Origin: Holophagales bacterium
GTDB taxonomy: Bacteria > Acidobacteriota > Thermoanaerobaculia > Multivoradales > Multivoraceae
Assembly (NCBI GenBank): GCA_009836625.1
Contig: VXVC01000005.1
Location: forward strand, 87,345-151,344
Direction of reading: 5' to 3'
Length of the DNA: 64,000 nt
Made by a program: the position numbers and the translations under genes. Each line of letters starts with the position of its first letter. The first letter of the stretch is position 1. The notes under the pieces are model-generated. The model ran no database searches and was not told the origin of the DNA. It was given only the letters and a program-made list of their open reading frames with translations. This document shows, piece by piece, positions 61,480 to 64,000 of this stretch.

Positions 61480-62847
61480 TTACCTCACGTACACCGGATT
61501 CGAGTAGATCCAGGTCCGCCACTCGCCGTCGACTTCTAGCCAGCCTTCGACGCGGTAGACGCCGGGACGGTCGAGGCGGTGGGTGAGGGATCGGGCCCTG
61601 GTGACGGCGATCTCTTCGCCGCTACGGATGAGGCGGATGGTTGCGGGCAGGGGGAAGAGGGCCGTGAGCTCGGCTGTTGCGCCGGCTTCCAGAGTCCACT
61701 CGTCTCCCATGATGGCGGCCGGCGCTCCCGGTTCGCCGACGAAGAACTGGAAACCGGTCGGGTCGGCCAGCCAGTCGTGGGCGACGTAGACGTGGCCGGC
61801 GGCGACGGCGCTGCGGATCGATGCTTCGTCGAGTGCCGGTGCCAGGATGTGGGTGGTCGAGTTCCGCATCGACACCCAGTAGGGGTCGAGGTCGTAGCGG
61901 CCGATGACGGTGCCGGGTTCGTGGCCGCGGACGAGTTCGGGGATTCCTGGTGCGTCCGCGGCGGTCAGGACCCTCATCTCGTCCGGGTCGTCGACGATCG
62001 TGCCGACGCGGACGGAGTCGTCGTCGACCTTGATCACGACGAAGACCTGGTTGTGGTGGCAGTCGTTCGCGTTGACGCCGACGATCCGGCGGTGGGCGGT
62101 TTCCCGGTCCCACTTGGCGAGGTACAGGGCGGGGTAGTCGAACTGGGCGCCGAAGACCTCCTCGGGGAACAGCTCGACGGCTCGGGTCAACGCCTTCGAC
62201 TGGTCCGGATCGACGATCCAGCTGACCAAGGCGCGCATGGAATCGCCGTCGTCGAGGGCGTCGGCGTGGCGGTTGTAGATCTCCATGCCGGTCAGGCCGT
62301 CCATCGGATGGTCGACCCGCGCTTCGACGTGGGAAAGGAAGGCCATGCCGGCGCCGCGGTTCACCTGGCGGAGCAAGGTGCCGGCGTCGGCCCGCATGTG
62401 CTCGACGACGGACTCCTCGGGATGGATCAGGAAGCCGTGCGCTTCCGAGCCGGGGATGAAGAGCACGCCGTCGTGGAGTCCGCGCCAACCGTCCATGAAG
62501 TCGCGGGGCGGCCGGTAGTGGTCGGACAGGAAGACGACATCGACGTCGACCCGTCCGGCGTCCCGGAGCAACTCCTCAGGGGTGCCGCCGGTGTGATCGG
62601 AGTCGCCGGCGTGAGCGTGGAACACGCCGCGGTAGTCGTTGAGGCCGGGGAGGGGCGGCGGCGGTTGAACCGCCGCGCGGAGCCGTTCGACATCGGCGTG
62701 GGCTGCCGCGAGGCGCTCCGCGGACAGGCGCTCGAGGGTGGTCCAGCGCCGCGCCGGCGGTTCGCCTGGCGCTGGCTCCTGAGTCTGACTCCAGGCGGCC
62801 GCCGCGGCCAGCAGGCCGCAGATTCCAACCTGGAGCCGCCGTCTCAC
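61480..62847 (-). CDS. Secreted PHP-domain hydrolase-like protein
   Basis: The 455 aa protein has an N-terminal signal (RRRLQVGICGLLAAAAAWSQ) and the PHP metal motif FHAHAGDSDHTGG (HxH...DH) at about residues 75-90, followed by VDVVFLSDHYRPPRDF. PHP proteins hydrolyse phosphoesters. The C-terminal part, with WYV-like TIRLIRSGEEIAVTRARSLTHRL, forms a beta-sandwich typical of secreted PHP relatives. The frame reaches 63147, but I start at GTG 62847, where GTGA overlaps the amidohydrolase stop. It is the second gene in a two-gene unit. Confidence 0.82.
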   Translation of the reverse strand: MRRRLQVGICGLLAAAAAWSQTQEPAPGEPPARRWTTLERLSAERLAAAHADVERLRAAVQPPPPLPGLNDYRGVFHAHAGDSDHTGGTPEELLRDAGRVDVDVVFLSDHYRPPRDFMDGWRGLHDGVLFIPGSEAHGFLIHPEESVVEHMRADAGTLLRQVNRGAGMAFLSHVEARVDHPMDGLTGMEIYNRHADALDDGDSMRALVSWIVDPDQSKALTRAVELFPEEVFGAQFDYPALYLAKWDRETAHRRIVGVNANDCHHNQVFVVIKVDDDSVRVGTIVDDPDEMRVLTAADAPGIPELVRGHEPGTVIGRYDLDPYWVSMRNSTTHILAPALDEASIRSAVAAGHVYVAHDWLADPTGFQFFVGEPGAPAAIMGDEWTLEAGATAELTALFPLPATIRLIRSGEEIAVTRARSLTHRLDRPGVYRVEGWLEVDGEWRTWIYSNPVYVR

Positions 62848-63866
62848 AAGGAATAGACCCTGACCGCGGTCCGGTAGAACATCGCGTCCTGCTCGTCGTC
62901 CGGGAACCCGGCCGCGATCTTCTTCAGCGCGTTGTAGAGCACGTGGTAGGCGATCGAGAGCTTGTCGACCGGGAAGTTGCTCTCGAACATGCAGCGCTGC
63001 GGGCCGAAGCACTCGATCGTGTGCAGGTAGTAGCGGCGGTGGGCGGCGACGAGTTCGGCGGAGGTCGCTGGGGTGGCGCGCGCGCTCCAGCCGAAGCCGT
63101 TGTCGGGCATCGCGAGGCCGCCGATCTTGGCGACGACATTGGGACACTCCGCGATCTCCGCGATGTCGTCCTTCCAGGCCTCGAAGATCTCCTCGCGCTT
63201 GTCCGCGTAGGGACCGACCCCAAGCGGCGTGCCGAAGTGGTCGAGGATCATCGTCGTCCCTGGCACGGCGCGGGCCAGGGCGGCGAAGTCGCGGTTCTGG
63301 TGGTGGTAGTGCCAGGTGTCGAAGGTCAGGCCTCGATCTCCCAGGACCTTCATGCCGCGCCGGAAGTCGTCGCGGGCGTACAGGCCTTCGGGCGCCCTGC
63401 CCGCGATCCGCAGGTGCTCAGGATGCGGGTCGCGGGCCCCTGAGTGGCGGATGCCGCGAAACAGCCCGTTGCCTGCCTCCTCATGGGCGTCGAGCACGTC
63501 GGCGACCTCGTCGCCCAGGGTCAGGTTCGCGTGACTGACGATGCCGGCGATGGTCGCACCGTCACCCGCGGCGGAGGCGGCGGCAGCTTCCGCCACGAAC
63601 TCGGTCTCGCCCACGCAGCGCAGGTGCTCCGGCCCGTCTTCGCGGTAGCAGGCCCGGCACTCGACGAACACGGTCTTCTCGACGTTGTGGCTCTGGGCGT
63701 CGGAACCGACTGCCTCCGTGTCGTCCCACAGGTCCTCCAGCAGGTAGTCGCCGGTGGGACGCCGCCAGAGGTGGTGGTGCGGATCGACGATCCGGCGCGC
63801 CGGGTCGACCGTTGCTTCCTGGACCTGGGCGAGCCACTCGGGCGTGCCGGGCTTTGGTGCTGACAT
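62844..63866 (-). CDS. Amidohydrolase family protein (TIM-barrel, PDC-hydrolase-like)
   Basis: The 340 aa protein is a TIM-barrel amidohydrolase: IVDPHHHLWR near residues 26-35 (HxH metal ligands), VFVECRACYR, LTFDTWHYHHQNRDF, ILDHFGTPLG and MFESNFPVDKLS at the C-terminus, matching the Amidohydro_2 group (2-pyrone-4,6-dicarboxylate lactonase and ACMSD-like enzymes). Its substrate is probably a lactone or carboxylated ring compound. It overlaps the PHP gene by GTGA. The ATG at 63866 follows GGAGGC at about seven bases. Confidence 0.87.
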   Translation of the reverse strand: MSAPKPGTPEWLAQVQEATVDPARRIVDPHHHLWRRPTGDYLLEDLWDDTEAVGSDAQSHNVEKTVFVECRACYREDGPEHLRCVGETEFVAEAAAASAAGDGATIAGIVSHANLTLGDEVADVLDAHEEAGNGLFRGIRHSGARDPHPEHLRIAGRAPEGLYARDDFRRGMKVLGDRGLTFDTWHYHHQNRDFAALARAVPGTTMILDHFGTPLGVGPYADKREEIFEAWKDDIAEIAECPNVVAKIGGLAMPDNGFGWSARATPATSAELVAAHRRYYLHTIECFGPQRCMFESNFPVDKLSIAYHVLYNALKKIAAGFPDDEQDAMFYRTAVRVYSL

Positions 63867-63911
63867 TGCGCCTCCTGGATGGTCTGGGGGCGCTACCGTA
63901 GCAGCGTCGCC

Positions 63912-64000
63912 TCAGTGCTTGTAGTCGCGGTGGTGCTGCGCCAGCAGATCGCGGCCGAAGTCGCCTTCGAAGTCACGCCAGACGGTGTGGCTGTGGTTCG
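63912..64000 (-). CDS. C-terminal end of an unidentified protein (5' part off window)
   Basis: The minus strand from the right edge carries an open frame of 28 codons ending in TGA at 63912-63914; its sequence (HSHTVWRDFEGDFGRD followed by HHRDYKH) is Asp/His-rich. The N-terminus lies beyond the window. I do not recognise the family; the gene runs in the same direction as the amidohydrolase, 45 bases upstream, and may belong to its operon. Confidence 0.6.
   Translation of the reverse strand, partial: NHSHTVWRDFEGDFGRDLLAQHHRDYKH

Overview
The window is a 64 kb high-GC chromosomal segment, densely packed and almost wholly protein coding. I see no rRNA, tRNA, CRISPR array or insertion sequence. 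The combination of high GC, an Oar-like TonB receptor with an N-terminal carboxypeptidase-regulatory domain, a squalene-hopene cyclase, an alternative-complex-III-like respiratory cluster and many secreted PQQ-propeller, sulfatase and PHP proteins suggests a Gram-negative environmental bacterium, most likely Acidobacteriota. That placement is inference; Myxococcota or Gemmatimonadota are not excluded.

Layout. 1-8362 (minus): recC-recB-recD operon, with recD running off the left edge. 8476-10592 (plus): cobalamin riboswitch and BtuB-like receptor. 10648-15795 (minus): three-gene operon of squalene-hopene cyclase, a GPP34 (GOLPH3-like)/cytochrome P450 fusion and a PAPS sulfotransferase. This looks like a pathway for an oxidised, sulfated triterpenoid and is the most striking part of the window. 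16055-22365: surface-polysaccharide genes (methyltransferase, membrane glycosyltransferase, Wzx-like flippase, GT2, sulfatase-like lipoprotein). 22414-28363: three flavin amine oxidases/dehydrogenases. 28429-33426: nucleotide-heptose-type sugar operon (HddC-GmhB fusion, epimerase, RmlC-like cupin, HddA-like kinase, C-methyltransferase). 33444-39237: secreted proteins, a GT2, a VapBC-type toxin-antitoxin pair, a serine-acetyltransferase-like protein and a DUF4160 protein. 39338-42419: a lower-GC three-gene island with an N6-adenine DNA methyltransferase, a possible PD-(D/E)XK nuclease and an unrecognised helical protein, a candidate restriction or defence cassette. 42497-51008: metzincin protease, metallo-beta-lactamase-fold hydrolase, then acyl-CoA ligase, acyl-CoA carboxylase beta and alpha, enoyl-CoA hydratase and a GST. 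51020-56495: pentaheme cytochrome, molybdopterin-type protein, 16-Cys ferredoxin, NrfD and DUF3341 proteins, i.e. an ACIII-like quinol oxidoreductase with a split ActB. 56578-64000: TonB receptor, acyl-CoA dehydrogenase, a 172 bp inverted-repeat element, a small orphan protein, a PHP-domain protein, an amidohydrolase and the tail of an unidentified gene.

Adjacent genes very often overlap by four bases (ATGA, GTGA or TTGA), which fixes many start codons and implies translational coupling. Where a longer open frame exists I chose the start at the overlap and state this in the entry.
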